Below are positions 18,173-26,791 of a stretch of 64,000 nt of DNA, piece by piece. The notes under the pieces were generated by a model. The model did not search any database. It was given only the letters and a program-made list of their open reading frames with translations, and was not told where the DNA came from. The position numbers and the translations under genes are program-made. The DNA comes from Bordetella parapertussis (GTDB lineage Bacteria > Pseudomonadota > Gammaproteobacteria > Burkholderiales > Burkholderiaceae_C): positions 1 through 64,000 of the forward strand of contig CAMATW010000003.1 in the NCBI GenBank assembly GCA_945861305.1, given 5' to 3'. Positions within the stretch are counted from its first letter, which is position 1. Each line of letters begins with the position of its first letter.

Positions 18173-18400
18173 ATGATTTCTCACACTTCTCAAGTCTCTT
18201 ACAAACCTAACGGTTTGGACGACAAGCTAGCGTTTGTCCTGATCTTTGTACCTTGTTTTGTTGTACTTTTATCTTTTGCGGTTTTTGGCCAACTGGTTGG
18301 ACTGCGATGGAAGAGTTGGCTGCCTGGCGCGGAGAACATGACCAATGTCATTGGGGGTGTGAAAGCATCGGTTTACACGTTTATGTCCCACATCATTTAG
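18173..18400 (+). CDS. 75-aa single-span membrane protein between pufB and pufA; LH1-alpha/PufX-like
   Basis: A 75-residue protein with a good Shine-Dalgarno (TGGAG at 18161-18165) and an ATG at 18173; its TAG overlaps the pufA Shine-Dalgarno. It has a polar N-terminus (MISHTSQVSYKPNGLDDK), one hydrophobic helix (about residues 19-43) and a 30-residue C-terminal tail that includes WKSWLPGAEN. The WLPGAE segment just after the helix resembles WLDGAK of the PufA encoded next and WLEGA of other LH1 alpha chains, but the helix has no histidine to bind bacteriochlorophyll. The tail (LP.xEN...I.G ending near HII) is also reminiscent of Rhodobacter PufX (LPIQEN...ITGA...KHLV). I infer a His-less accessory LH1 subunit; no named family is assigned. 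Confidence 0.75.
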   Translation: MISHTSQVSYKPNGLDDKLAFVLIFVPCFVVLLSFAVFGQLVGLRWKSWLPGAENMTNVIGGVKASVYTFMSHII

Positions 18401-18410
18401 GAGAACCATT

Positions 18411-18611
18411 ATGTGGAGAGTTTGGAGACTTTATGACCCATTGCGTGCAATGGTCGTGCAAGGCATTTTTCTGTTTGGCTTGGCAGCGATGATTCACCTC
18501 ATTTTGCTAAGTACCAATAAATTCAACTGGCTAGACGGCGCAAAGAAACCCGCTTCAGCATCGGCGCAAAACTCGCCTATGCCTGCAGCAGTTCCTGCAG
18601 CGAAGTCCTGA
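18411..18611 (+). CDS. pufA: LH1 alpha polypeptide (PufA)
   Basis: A 66-residue light-harvesting 1 alpha chain beginning MWRVWRLYDPLRAM. The ligand histidine lies in LAAMIHLILLSTNKFNWLDGA, exactly the conserved alpha-chain pattern. A 20-residue Ala/Pro/Ser-rich tail follows the core and may be processed. The Shine-Dalgarno (TAGGAG) overlaps the stop of the 75-aa gene, implying coupled translation. Followed by strong hairpins before pufL. Confidence 0.97.
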   Translation: MWRVWRLYDPLRAMVVQGIFLFGLAAMIHLILLSTNKFNWLDGAKKPASASAQNSPMPAAVPAAKS

Positions 18612-18615
18612 AAGT

Positions 18616-18659
18616 TGGCAGTACCGCAGGTGCTGCCAGTTCTGTAAAGAACTGCAGCA
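18616..18659 (+). promoter_or_regulatory. pufA-pufL intercistronic hairpins
   Basis: A stem of 12 base pairs with one bulged C forms from 18631-18643 and 18648-18659 around a GTAA loop (core CAGTTCT-GTAA-AGAACTG, outer TGCTG/CAGCA). An alternative 6-bp stem pairs TGGCAG (18616-18621) with CTGCCA (18633-18638). No U-run follows directly, so it is unlikely to be a full terminator. In Rhodobacter a hairpin at this place protects the pufBA segment from 3'-5' decay and raises the LH1:RC ratio; the same function is inferred here. Confidence 0.75.
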
Positions 18660-18713
18660 TCTGCATTTTTAAAATTTTCCTCTTATCAACACTTGCAGCA
18701 GGAGGGCTACATC

Positions 18714-19547
18714 ATGGCCATGCTCAGCTTTGAAAAAAAATACCGAGTGCGCGGCGGAACGCTGCTAGCAGGTGACCTGTTCGATTTTTGGATCGGTCCG
18801 TTTTATGTCGGTTTCTTTGGCGTCACGACCATCTTCTTCGCTTTTCTTGGTACAGCCATGATTTTGTGGGGAGCGGCTCTTGGCCCCACTTGGAATTTAT
18901 GGCAAATCAGTATTGCCCCCCCCGATCTGTCTTATGGTTTGCGTTTCGCACCTTTGCAAGAAGGCGGGCTGTGGCAAATCATCACCGTTTGTGCCCTTGG
19001 CGCTTTCGTTTCATGGCTGTTGCGCGAGGTTGAAATATGCCGCAAACTGGGCATGGGCTTTCATGTTCCCTTTATGTTTGGTGTGGCCATATTCGCTTAC
19101 TTCACCCTCAATGTGATTCGACCTGTTTTGATGGGCGGCTGGGGGCATGGTTTCCCTTACGGTATTTACAGCCACCTCGATTGGGTGTCCAACGTGGGTT
19201 ATCAATACCTGCATTTTCACTACAATCCCGCACACATGCTTGCGGTGAGTTTTTTCTTTGCCACCACCTTGGCTTTGTCCTTGCACGGTGCTTTGATTTT
19301 GTCTGCCACCAACCCCGGCTCTGGCCAAGTGGTTAAGACGCCTGAGCATGAAGACACGTTCTTTCGCGACATCATTGGTTACTCCATCGGCACTTTAGGT
19401 ATTCACCGTTTGGGCGTGTTTTTTTCCCTGGCCGCGGTGTTGTTCAGCGCCTTGTGCATTGTCATCAGCGGACCCTTCTGGAGTCGCGGTTGGCCCGAAT
19501 GGTGGGGCTGGTGGTTGAACCTGCCCATCTGGTCTCAGTGGCCTTAA
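18714..19547 (+). CDS. pufL: Photosynthetic reaction centre L subunit
   Basis: A 277-residue reaction-centre core subunit with five membrane helices. Diagnostic segments are the N-terminal [24 protein letters not shown], the pigment/iron-binding region [32 protein letters not shown] (shown here only as key residues: accessory and special-pair histidines around 150-175), and the late helix with [16 protein letters not shown] carrying the iron-ligand His. The ATG at 18714 follows an AGGAGG Shine-Dalgarno (about 18700-18705); the TTG at 18693 is rejected. It pairs with PufM to bind the special pair, pheophytins, quinones and iron. Confidence 0.98.
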   Translation: MAMLSFEKKYRVRGGTLLAGDLFDFWIGPFYVGFFGVTTIFFAFLGTAMILWGAALGPTWNLWQISIAPPDLSYGLRFAPLQEGGLWQIITVCALGAFVSWLLREVEICRKLGMGFHVPFMFGVAIFAYFTLNVIRPVLMGGWGHGFPYGIYSHLDWVSNVGYQYLHFHYNPAHMLAVSFFFATTLALSLHGALILSATNPGSGQVVKTPEHEDTFFRDIIGYSIGTLGIHRLGVFFSLAAVLFSALCIVISGPFWSRGWPEWWGWWLNLPIWSQWP

Positions 19548-19568
19548 TTAAAGACGAGGAACACAATC

Positions 19569-20546
19569 ATGGCTGACTATCTGAATCTTTTCACCACTGT
19601 ACAGGCCAGCGGGCCTGTGCATAACGGCGTGGCCTTAGGCCCAGGCAACAGCCCACGCACCGGGCAACCCGGTATTTCTTGGCTTTTGGGCAAACTCGGT
19701 AATGCGCAAATCGGGCCCATTTACTTGGGCGGTTTGGGCTTGGCGTCTTTGATCTGCGGCTTGATTGCCTTCAACATCATTGGTATGAACATGCTGGCAT
19801 CGGTGAACTACGACCCGATCCAGTTTGTGCGCCAGTTGTTCTGGTTGGCGCTAGAGCCGCCACCCCCGCAGTACGGCTTGTCATGGCCGCCCTTGAACCA
19901 AGGCGGCTGGTTCCTCATTTGCGGTATTTTCTTAAGCGCTTCTGTGTTGCTGTGGTGGGTGCGAATTTACCGCCGCGCCATACAACTGGGCTTAGGTACG
20001 CATGTGGCTTGGGCTTTTGCCGCTGCTTTATGGCTGATGTTTGTCTTGGGCTTCTTTCGCCCCATCTTGATGGGCTCTTGGGGCGAGGCCGTGCCTTATG
20101 GCATCTTCCCGCACCTCGATTGGACGGCTGCCTTGTCCATTCGCTACGGCAATCTCTTTTACAACCCCTTTCATGCCTTGAGCATTGTGTTCTTGTACGG
20201 CTCTGTGCTGCTGTTTGCGATGCACGGTGCCACCATCTTGGCCGTCACCCGTTATGGGGGAGAACGTGAAATTGAACAAATTGTCGACCGCGGTACCGCG
20301 TCGGAACGTGCAGGCCTGTTTTGGCGTTGGACCATGGGCTTTAACGCCTCCATGGAATCCATTCACCGCTGGGCTTGGTGGTTTGCGGTTTTGTGTCCCA
20401 TCACTGGCGGCATCGGTATCTTGCTGACGGGCACCGTGGTGGACAACTGGTATTTGTGGGCCATCAAGCATGGTGTTGCACCAGCTTACCCGAATGTGTT
20501 TCCGCTGGTGGTCGATCCAGCCCTGAGTTTGGGAGTCAAACCATGA
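19569..20546 (+). CDS. pufM: Photosynthetic reaction centre M subunit
   Basis: A 325-residue partner of PufL. It has the conserved [20 protein letters not shown] segment, the HLDW special-pair region, [14 protein letters not shown], and helix E with [11 protein letters not shown], which supplies the iron-ligand His. It is about 20 residues longer than Rhodobacter PufM at the C-terminus (ending ...PALSLGVKP), as in species whose reaction centre docks a tetraheme cytochrome. Shine-Dalgarno GAGGA at 19556-19560. Its stop overlaps the pufC start (ATGA, 20543-20546). Confidence 0.98.
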   Translation: MADYLNLFTTVQASGPVHNGVALGPGNSPRTGQPGISWLLGKLGNAQIGPIYLGGLGLASLICGLIAFNIIGMNMLASVNYDPIQFVRQLFWLALEPPPPQYGLSWPPLNQGGWFLICGIFLSASVLLWWVRIYRRAIQLGLGTHVAWAFAAALWLMFVLGFFRPILMGSWGEAVPYGIFPHLDWTAALSIRYGNLFYNPFHALSIVFLYGSVLLFAMHGATILAVTRYGGEREIEQIVDRGTASERAGLFWRWTMGFNASMESIHRWAWWFAVLCPITGGIGILLTGTVVDNWYLWAIKHGVAPAYPNVFPLVVDPALSLGVKP

Positions 20547-21592
20547 AATCCCTGTATTTTTTACGACGCTTGGCGGTCTACGCTGCTGGCCTGTCTGCGG
20601 TATTGTTGCTCACCGCCTGTGAGCGACCTTTTCAAGACAGCGTGCAACACGGCTACCGTGGAACCGGCATGGTGCAGGTCTACAACCCGCGCATGTTGGC
20701 GGTCAAAACCGAGGCCAACCAAGTACCGGTGGCCTTGCCTGCAGCCTCAGGTGAGGGTCCCAAAGCAGGTGAAGCTTATAAAAATGTCAAGGTCTTGGGC
20801 GACTTGAGCGTGGCACAGTTCAACCGTCTCATGGTCTCCATGACTGCATGGGTGTCGCCCAACGATGGGGGCTGCGTCTACTGCCATAACCCCGCCAATT
20901 TTGCTGACGACGAGAAATACACCAAGGTGGTGGCGCGGCGCATGTTGCAGATGACCCAAGCCATCAACAGCGAATGGAAGCCCCACGTCGCGGAAACAGG
21001 CGTGACTTGCTACACCTGTCACCGTGGTCAACCGGTTCCCAGCGAGATTTGGTTCACGGCCAACCACCAGCCCTACGGTTCTAACTTCATGGGTGACAAA
21101 GCAGGACAAAACGAGCCAGCCAGGGTGGTGAATTTGTCTTCTTTGCCCAATGACCCGTTCACACCATTTTTGCTCGGCGATCTCAACATTCGCGTGAATG
21201 GCCCCACTGCATTACCCACAGGTAACCGTCAATCCACCAAGCAAGCCGAGTGGACTTATGGTTTGATGACGCATATGTCAGAGTCCTTGGGTGTGAATTG
21301 CACGTATTGCCACAATTCGCGCTCCTTCCAGAGTTGGGAAAACAGCCCGCCGCAACGTGCAACCGCATGGCACGGCATACGCATGGCGCGGGGACTTAAC
21401 ACCGGCTATATGGAGCCGCTGACAGCGACCTTCCCCGAGCATCGCAAGGGCGAGTTAGGCGATGTTGCCAAAATCAACTGCGGCACTTGCCACCAAGGTG
21501 CGTACAAGCCTCTGAATGGCGCATCCATGCTCAAAGACTACCCCGAGCTGGCAGCGCCATCAAGCAAAGCTGCACAAGTGGCTGGCAATTAA
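20543..21592 (+). CDS. pufC: Reaction-centre tetraheme cytochrome c subunit (PufC)
   Basis: A 349-residue lipoprotein. Residues 1-25 are a signal sequence ending in the lipobox LLTAC, with C26 predicted to be acylated and anchored to the periplasmic face. Four heme c motifs are present: CVYCH, CYTCH, CTYCH and CGTCH. Methionine axial ligands are plausible in the helices preceding the motifs (e.g. RRMLQMTQ). It re-reduces the special pair, accepting electrons from soluble c-type cytochromes or HiPIP. The ATG at 20543 overlapping pufM is chosen; the longer frame to 20375 lies inside pufM. Confidence 0.97.
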   Translation: MKSLYFLRRLAVYAAGLSAVLLLTACERPFQDSVQHGYRGTGMVQVYNPRMLAVKTEANQVPVALPAASGEGPKAGEAYKNVKVLGDLSVAQFNRLMVSMTAWVSPNDGGCVYCHNPANFADDEKYTKVVARRMLQMTQAINSEWKPHVAETGVTCYTCHRGQPVPSEIWFTANHQPYGSNFMGDKAGQNEPARVVNLSSLPNDPFTPFLLGDLNIRVNGPTALPTGNRQSTKQAEWTYGLMTHMSESLGVNCTYCHNSRSFQSWENSPPQRATAWHGIRMARGLNTGYMEPLTATFPEHRKGELGDVAKINCGTCHQGAYKPLNGASMLKDYPELAAPSSKAAQVAGN

Positions 21593-21633
21593 AACCGCGC
21601 CGCAGCAGCTAACCCCAGCAACATGAGACACAC

Positions 21634-22380
21634 ATGGTCAACCAAGATCCCGTGTCTCTTGCTGTCTCGGGGGTGGTTGTGGTTATCTTGGTGGATTACT
21701 TAAGGGCCCACCAAGGCTGGGGTTGGCTTCGATTGGTTCAAGGCGCATCTGCGTTCAAAGAGACACCAGGGTTACTTTTCACCAAAGTCATGGGCAGTGG
21801 CCACCAAGGTGGCTTTAGCTTGCGACCCAGTGCTTCACACCAAGGTTTAATTTGTGTCTTTGACCACGCAGACCATGCAGACCAATTTTTAGCAGGCCCT
21901 TGGCTTACCGCTTACCAAGAGCGAGCCAAGCAATGCCAAGCCAGTTTGTTGGCCATCACATCTTGCAAAGGCGCATGGGATGGTCGTGCTTTCGATGTCA
22001 CGCCTGACGACAAGCTGGGTCACTATGCTTTTGAGCCACGTACCCCTGCGATGGCCGCCATCACCAGAGCCAGCATTCGCCCTGCCAAAGCGGTGGCGTT
22101 TTGGCGCTATGCACCAGCGGCTCAGGCTGATTTAAGTCAGGCGCCAGGATGCTCTGTGGCCATGGGCTTAGGTGAAGCGCCACTGGTTCGCCAATGCACT
22201 TTTAGTGTGTGGCGTGACACCCAAGCCATGCTTGACTACGCCCACACCGGTGCCCACCAGCAGGCCATTGCCGCGGCTTACAAAAACGACTTTTTCTCCG
22301 AATCCATGTTCGTGCGCATGCGACTGTTGCGCACGGTGGGTGAATGGGCCATGCCGCAAGAGGTGGTGGCGCATGGCTGA
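21634..22380 (+). CDS. crtA: Spheroidene monooxygenase (CrtA)
   Basis: A 248-residue CrtA-family enzyme that oxidises spheroidene to spheroidenone with O2, giving the red ketocarotenoid of aerobically grown cells. Family features include GWLRLVQGASAF near residue 30, the GFSLRPSASHQGLICVFD segment, and AFWRYAPAAQ. It starts 41 bases after pufC, without a PpsR box between them, so it is read from the puf transcript. Its stop lies inside the first codons of crtD (8-base overlap). Presence of crtA suggests the cells accumulate spheroidenone. Confidence 0.92.
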   Translation: MVNQDPVSLAVSGVVVVILVDYLRAHQGWGWLRLVQGASAFKETPGLLFTKVMGSGHQGGFSLRPSASHQGLICVFDHADHADQFLAGPWLTAYQERAKQCQASLLAITSCKGAWDGRAFDVTPDDKLGHYAFEPRTPAMAAITRASIRPAKAVAFWRYAPAAQADLSQAPGCSVAMGLGEAPLVRQCTFSVWRDTQAMLDYAHTGAHQQAIAAAYKNDFFSESMFVRMRLLRTVGEWAMPQEVVAHG

Positions 22381-23908
22381 GCACAAAGTGGTCGTGGTGG
22401 GCGCTGGCATGGCAGGCTTGGTCAGCGCATTGCAACTGGCAGATCAGGGTTTGTCGGTGACTGTCGTTGACAAGGCCGAACAAGTTGGCGGAAAAATGCG
22501 CCAACTCATGCCCAATGGGGTTGCTGTGGACAGTGGCCCCACGGTGTTCACCATGCGTTGGGTGTTTGACCAGATCATGGCCTCGGTAGGCACACGCTTG
22601 GAAAGCGAATTAACAGTCCAGCGCTTGGATGTGTTGGCACGTCACTTTTGGGAGGATGGTTCCCAACTCGATTTGTACGCAGATCCGCAAAGGTCGGTGG
22701 ATGCAGTGGCGCGTTTTGCGGGTCCTGAGCAGGCCAAGCGTTTCGTGACTTTTTGCAAAACCACCCGTGCGGTCTATGACGCGCTAGAAGGGCCTTTCAT
22801 CCGTTCACCATCGCCCACCATGGCGCAGATGATGTCGGGACTGGGGCCGCGTGGTTTGGCCACTTTGGCTTCTGTGGGACCCATGCGCAGCCTCTGGGAA
22901 AGTTTGGGCAAGCATTTCACCGATCCCCGCATGCGTCAACTGTTTGCCCGCTACGCCACATATTGCGGTTCATCGCCATGGCAGGCACCTGCCACCTTGA
23001 TGTTGATTGCCCAAGTAGAGATGGACGGCGTGTGGGCGGTGCAAGGGGGCATGCATGCACTGGCGCAATGCCTGCAGCGTTTAGGCCAAGCCAGAGGTGT
23101 GCGTTTCATCTTGGGCCAAGAATGCGAACGCATAGAACTGTCGCAAGGTCGTGTCTCGGGTGTACGCATGCAAAGTGGCGACAGCTTGCAAGCAGACAGT
23201 GTTATTTTCAATGGCGACATTGCGGCCTTGCGCCAAGGCTTGCTTGGCCCTGGTATGAAAGCGGCCGTGGCGGGTAAAAAACAAGCTCGCTCACTGTCTG
23301 CCGTTACTTGGTCTATGCACACGGCCACCTCGGGTGTGGCCTTGGACCGGCACAATGTTTTTTTCAGATCTGATTACAAACAAGAATTCGAGGCCATTTT
23401 TCACCAAGCGCGGTTGCCGTCGCAACCCACGGTCTATGTTTGTGCCCAAGACCGTGGTACCGGCGAAGCAGTCAATGGGGCTGAACGCTTGCTGTGTTTG
23501 GTCAATGCGCCTGCCAATGGCGATAAGCGCAGTTTCACCCCCCAAGAATTGACCGATTGCACCGCCAGCAGCCAAGACCTGATGGCGCGTTGTGGCTTGT
23601 CATTACAGTTGGAGCCTTCTTCATCATGCATTCGCACCACACCTCAGGACTTTCACCAACTGTTTCCAGCCACGGGCGGAGCCTTATATGGCCAAGCCAC
23701 ACATGGATGGATGGCGGCGTTCGCCCGTTCGAACGCCAAAGCCCAAGTGCCGGGTCTGTACTTGGCGGGGGGCAGCGTGCATCCGGGACCGGGGGTCCCA
23801 ATGGCGGCTATGTCGGGCCAACTGGCGGCCGCGGCGCTGATGGGCAACCTCGGTTTGACCAAGTTGTCCAAAGCGGGGGCTACCTCTGGTGGTACCTTGA
23901 CGCACTAA
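22373..23908 (+). CDS. crtD: Hydroxycarotenoid 3,4-desaturase (CrtD)
   Basis: A 511-residue FAD-dependent phytoene-desaturase-family enzyme that desaturates C3-C4 of 1-hydroxy/methoxy-neurosporene. The FAD-binding motif VVVVGAGMAGLVSALQLADQ lies at residues 5-24 and the C-terminal family signature GLYLAGGSVHPGPGVPMAAM near residue 460. The ATG at 22373 overlaps crtA; the open frame continues far upstream but only inside crtA. It is distinct from CrtI encoded at 45185, as expected for the spheroidene pathway. Its 3' end overlaps the frame of crtC by 202 bases. Confidence 0.93.
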   Translation: MAEHKVVVVGAGMAGLVSALQLADQGLSVTVVDKAEQVGGKMRQLMPNGVAVDSGPTVFTMRWVFDQIMASVGTRLESELTVQRLDVLARHFWEDGSQLDLYADPQRSVDAVARFAGPEQAKRFVTFCKTTRAVYDALEGPFIRSPSPTMAQMMSGLGPRGLATLASVGPMRSLWESLGKHFTDPRMRQLFARYATYCGSSPWQAPATLMLIAQVEMDGVWAVQGGMHALAQCLQRLGQARGVRFILGQECERIELSQGRVSGVRMQSGDSLQADSVIFNGDIAALRQGLLGPGMKAAVAGKKQARSLSAVTWSMHTATSGVALDRHNVFFRSDYKQEFEAIFHQARLPSQPTVYVCAQDRGTGEAVNGAERLLCLVNAPANGDKRSFTPQELTDCTASSQDLMARCGLSLQLEPSSSCIRTTPQDFHQLFPATGGALYGQATHGWMAAFARSNAKAQVPGLYLAGGSVHPGPGVPMAAMSGQLAAAALMGNLGLTKLSKAGATSGGTLTH

Positions 23909-24771
23909 GCGACGACGGTCAGCACGGCCTGACCATCATTGCCTTTGTGGGTAGTGTGTTCTCACCTTATTACGCATGGGCGCGGCGCAACGGCAAGGTC
24001 GAGCCCGACAACTACTGTGCCCTGAACGTGGCGCTTTATTCGCGGCATGCCAAACGCTGGACCATGACCGAGCGGGGTGCGCAGCACTGTCACCGCGATG
24101 CGCAGCAGTTCACCATAGGGCCCAGCCAAATGCGCTGGGACGGGCAGGCGCTGGTAATCGATATCAACGAAGTGGGCGTGCCTTTTCCGTACCGTGTCAA
24201 GGGGCAGGTGAGGGTGCATCCGCTTGGTTTGTTCAATTTCAGCACCGCCATTGATCAACAAGGCTTGCACCGTTGGGGCCCCATTTCGCCCAGTGCTCGG
24301 GTGGAGGTGACCATGTCCAGTCCTGGCCAAAGCTGGTCAGGCAGTGGGTATTTAGATTCCAACGAAGGCGATGAACCGATAGACCGATCTTGCCGCGAAT
24401 GGGATTGGTCGCGCAGCCCCCTGAACGATGGCAGCACCGCTGTGATGTATGACATCCAAGGCAGGACAGCGCAGGGGGACAAGTTGCTGGCACTGCGTTT
24501 CACGCCGCAAGGCGAGGTCTTGCCCTTTGCGGCGCCACAGCGGCAAACCATGCCCGCGACCCTGTGGCGACTTGGCAGAAGAATGCGCAGTGACGGCAGT
24601 GTGCATGTGGTTGAACAATTGGAGGACACGCCGTTTTACCAACGCGCATTGCTGCAAAGCAATTTGCTTGGTGAGTCGGTGCAAAGCTTTCATGAAAGCA
24701 TCACCATGTCGCGCTTGGTGTCGCCCGTGGTGCAGGCCATGTTGCCGTGGCGCATGCCCAGAAGGGCTTGA
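23707..24771 (+). CDS. crtC: Carotenoid 1,2-hydratase (CrtC)
   Basis: CrtC adds water across the terminal double bond of neurosporene/lycopene to give the 1-hydroxy carotenoid. The conserved region starts with GGYLWWYLDALSDDGQHG and IIAFVGSVFSPYYAWAR near 23860, and continues through the NVALY and DIQGRTAQGD segments. The start is uncertain: between the ATG at 23707 and the GTG at 23947 in FVGSVF there is no ATG, GTG or TTG in frame, so either the protein carries about 50 extra Gly-rich residues read within crtD, or an unusual start is used. The stop at 24769-24771 abuts, tail to tail, the stop of the enoyl-CoA hydratase gene. Confidence 0.88.
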   Translation: MDGGVRPFERQSPSAGSVLGGGQRASGTGGPNGGYVGPTGGRGADGQPRFDQVVQSGGYLWWYLDALSDDGQHGLTIIAFVGSVFSPYYAWARRNGKVEPDNYCALNVALYSRHAKRWTMTERGAQHCHRDAQQFTIGPSQMRWDGQALVIDINEVGVPFPYRVKGQVRVHPLGLFNFSTAIDQQGLHRWGPISPSARVEVTMSSPGQSWSGSGYLDSNEGDEPIDRSCREWDWSRSPLNDGSTAVMYDIQGRTAQGDKLLALRFTPQGEVLPFAAPQRQTMPATLWRLGRRMRSDGSVHVVEQLEDTPFYQRALLQSNLLGESVQSFHESITMSRLVSPVVQAMLPWRMPRRA

Positions 24772-25542
24772 TCACCGCCCTTTGAACACGGGCTTTCTGC
24801 GCTCGGCAAACGCCTTCACGCCTTCCGCAAAATCTTCCGTTTGGCTGCTTTGTAATTCACGCTCACGCAGGGTTGCTTCATCGCAGTGACCTGCAGCAAT
24901 TTCGTTCAGCGAGCGCTTCATGGCTTGTGCCGCCAAGGGTGCCAAGGCCAGCACATCATTGACAAGTGTTTGGAGTTGCATTGGAAAATCTGCGGCTGAG
25001 GAAAAGCTTTCAAACAATCCCAATGCTTGTAAATCTGCTGAAGAAAAAACCCTTGCCGTGAGAAAAGCCCGTTTGGCCGCGGCAATGCCAAAGTGACTGA
25101 CATAGCGTTGTAAACCGCTGGGGTAGTAGTGCAAGCCCAAGCCAGCGGCAGGCATGCGCCACTCAATGCCCTCTAGCGCTAAGCGCACATCGCAGGCCAG
25201 CACCAAGTCGGTAGCACCTCCATAGATGCTGCCATTCAATGCACAGATGGTGATGGGGCGTAGCTGGTTTAAAGCCTCAGGCACTTTTTCAAAAGCGGTA
25301 GAGCCGTGATCAGCATCTTTGAAACCACCGATGTCATAGCCCGCGCAAAACACAGGCTTGGGGTGGCCTTGGGTGTTGGCGGTCAGCACCACCACCCGAA
25401 CGCTTTCGTCATTGTTGATGTGTTCAAAATGCTCAAGCAACACCGATAGATCGGTGTTTTCCAAACGGTTGCGCTGCGCGGGGCGGTTCAGTGTGAGCGT
25501 GGCGACTCCGTCTGCGATGTGCAGCAGGGGGGCGGTGCTCAA
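24772..25542 (-). CDS. Enoyl-CoA hydratase/isomerase-family protein
   Basis: A 256-residue crotonase-fold protein. The oxyanion-hole segments are visible (FCAGYDIGGF near residue 73, and NGSIYGGATDLVLACD near residue 115); the latter lacks the classical hydratase glutamate pair in obvious form, so isomerase, hydrolase or lyase activity is equally possible. I chose the TTG at 25542 because it makes a 4-base overlap with the enamidase stop and begins just before LLHIADGVATLTLNRP; an ATG at 25596 would overlap enamidase by 58 bases. As the second gene of the enamidase operon it may act on a CoA-bound intermediate after ring opening. Confidence 0.82.
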   Translation of the reverse strand: MSTAPLLHIADGVATLTLNRPAQRNRLENTDLSVLLEHFEHINNDESVRVVVLTANTQGHPKPVFCAGYDIGGFKDADHGSTAFEKVPEALNQLRPITICALNGSIYGGATDLVLACDVRLALEGIEWRMPAAGLGLHYYPSGLQRYVSHFGIAAAKRAFLTARVFSSADLQALGLFESFSSAADFPMQLQTLVNDVLALAPLAAQAMKRSLNEIAAGHCDEATLRERELQSSQTEDFAEGVKAFAERRKPVFKGR

Positions 25543-26729
25543 TGCAGCACCACAGGTACTTCGGTGGCAGGCGGTGTGTTTCGACTGCGGTGGCACCTTA
25601 CCAAACCATCGATCATCACCATACCTATGCCAGGGATGTCGCCCAGTTGAACGCTTTCAAGCAGTGTGCGACCAGCTGTTTCTTGGGCGCGGTCCATGAA
25701 CACAAAATCGGCAGCGCGGCCAACTTCAATCAAGCCGCAATTGAGGTTACGAATGCGCGCGGTATTTCCGGTGGCAAAACAAAATACCAACTCGGCAGGA
25801 ATATTGGCAAGACTTGAAAGCAAGGCCACCATGCGCAATATGCCCAAAGGTTGTACGCCCGAGCCTGCAGGACCGTCGGTACCTAAGATGACGCGGTGCG
25901 GGCATTTGAGTTCCAGCGCGGCTTTGGCTGCGGCAATCGCGACACGTTCGTTGCCGTTGTGCACAATCTCGATGGCGCGACTGGATTTCTCGCACAACTC
26001 GCACACATGGGCCTCTGACAGCGAAGTGTGACCGCCGTTGATGTGACCAATGACGTCGGCGTCGGCTTCTAGCACCACGTCTTTGTCAATCAAGCCCGAG
26101 CCAGGGATGGAGGGGCCGCCCGTGTGTATGGTGCTTTGTATGCCGTACTTGCGTGCCCAAGCCACCATCTCTTTGGCTTCGTAGCCGGCTTTGACTGAGC
26201 CCAAACCCACTTCGCCTAAAAGCGTCACACCCGCTGAAGCCAGTTCGGCGAAGTCGTGTTCAGTCATACCCTTTTCGATGATGGGCGCACCCGCAATCAC
26301 CTTCACGCCGCCTGGGCGGAAGTTGCTGAAAGCACGTTGCGCGGTGATGGCCAAGGCCTTCAGACCCACGATGTCTTTGGGGCGTCCGGGCAAATGCACC
26401 TCACCCGCCGAGACCATGGTGGTCACGCCGCCGTTCATGGTGGAGTCGATCCAGCCAATTTGGTTTTGCCTTGGCGTCCAGTCGCCAAACACGGGGTGCA
26501 CATGGCTGTCGATCAAACCAGGCGCGACGCAGGTCTGGCGCACATCAATGGTGGTCTTCGCACCTTCGGTGTCCACATCCTTGAAACGTCCCACAGCGGT
26601 GATGAGCCCGTCCATCACCACGATGGTGTCGGCGTCCAAGATGGGATGGTCGATGTCGCCCGAGAGCAGCAAACCAATGTTTTTGATGACAACTTTGCCT
26701 GAGGCTTCTTCAGTGGTGGCGGTGGCCAT
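25539..26729 (-). CDS. Enamidase-like amidohydrolase of the nicotinate pathway
   Basis: A 396-residue metal-dependent amidohydrolase. The metal motif CVAPGLIDSHVHPVFGDW (HxH at residues 76 and 78), the STIHTGG and DVIGHINGG segments with further histidines, and the late GTDGPAGSGV aspartate are all present. It best fits enamidase, which hydrolyses 1,4,5,6-tetrahydro-6-oxonicotinate to 2-formylglutarate plus ammonia in Eubacterium barkeri; the divergent neighbour encodes the enzyme that makes that substrate. Start: the ATG at 26729 with AGGAG 7 bases before; the frame to 26783 lacks such a site. The 62-base divergent spacer with hnr must hold both promoters. Confidence 0.85.
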   Translation of the reverse strand: MATATTEEASGKVVIKNIGLLLSGDIDHPILDADTIVVMDGLITAVGRFKDVDTEGAKTTIDVRQTCVAPGLIDSHVHPVFGDWTPRQNQIGWIDSTMNGGVTTMVSAGEVHLPGRPKDIVGLKALAITAQRAFSNFRPGGVKVIAGAPIIEKGMTEHDFAELASAGVTLLGEVGLGSVKAGYEAKEMVAWARKYGIQSTIHTGGPSIPGSGLIDKDVVLEADADVIGHINGGHTSLSEAHVCELCEKSSRAIEIVHNGNERVAIAAAKAALELKCPHRVILGTDGPAGSGVQPLGILRMVALLSSLANIPAELVFCFATGNTARIRNLNCGLIEVGRAADFVFMDRAQETAGRTLLESVQLGDIPGIGMVMIDGLVRCHRSRNTPPATEVPVVLH

Positions 26730-26791
26730 GGGTGTCTCCTGAATGCTTGCGTTGGAAAATGATTCTGCCACGCGCCCGAGCATAATAGGGT

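Noticed and set aside
18173..18400. Reading the 75-aa gene as a second functional LH1 or LH2 alpha chain
   Set aside because: The membrane helix has no histidine ligand and the N-terminus lacks the MW(R/K)xW start of alpha chains; the true PufA follows at 18411.
24766..24776. TGATCA palindrome at the crtC/island junction as an insertion footprint
   Set aside because: It is simply two opposed TGA stops touching; no direct repeats or terminal inverted repeats flank the island.
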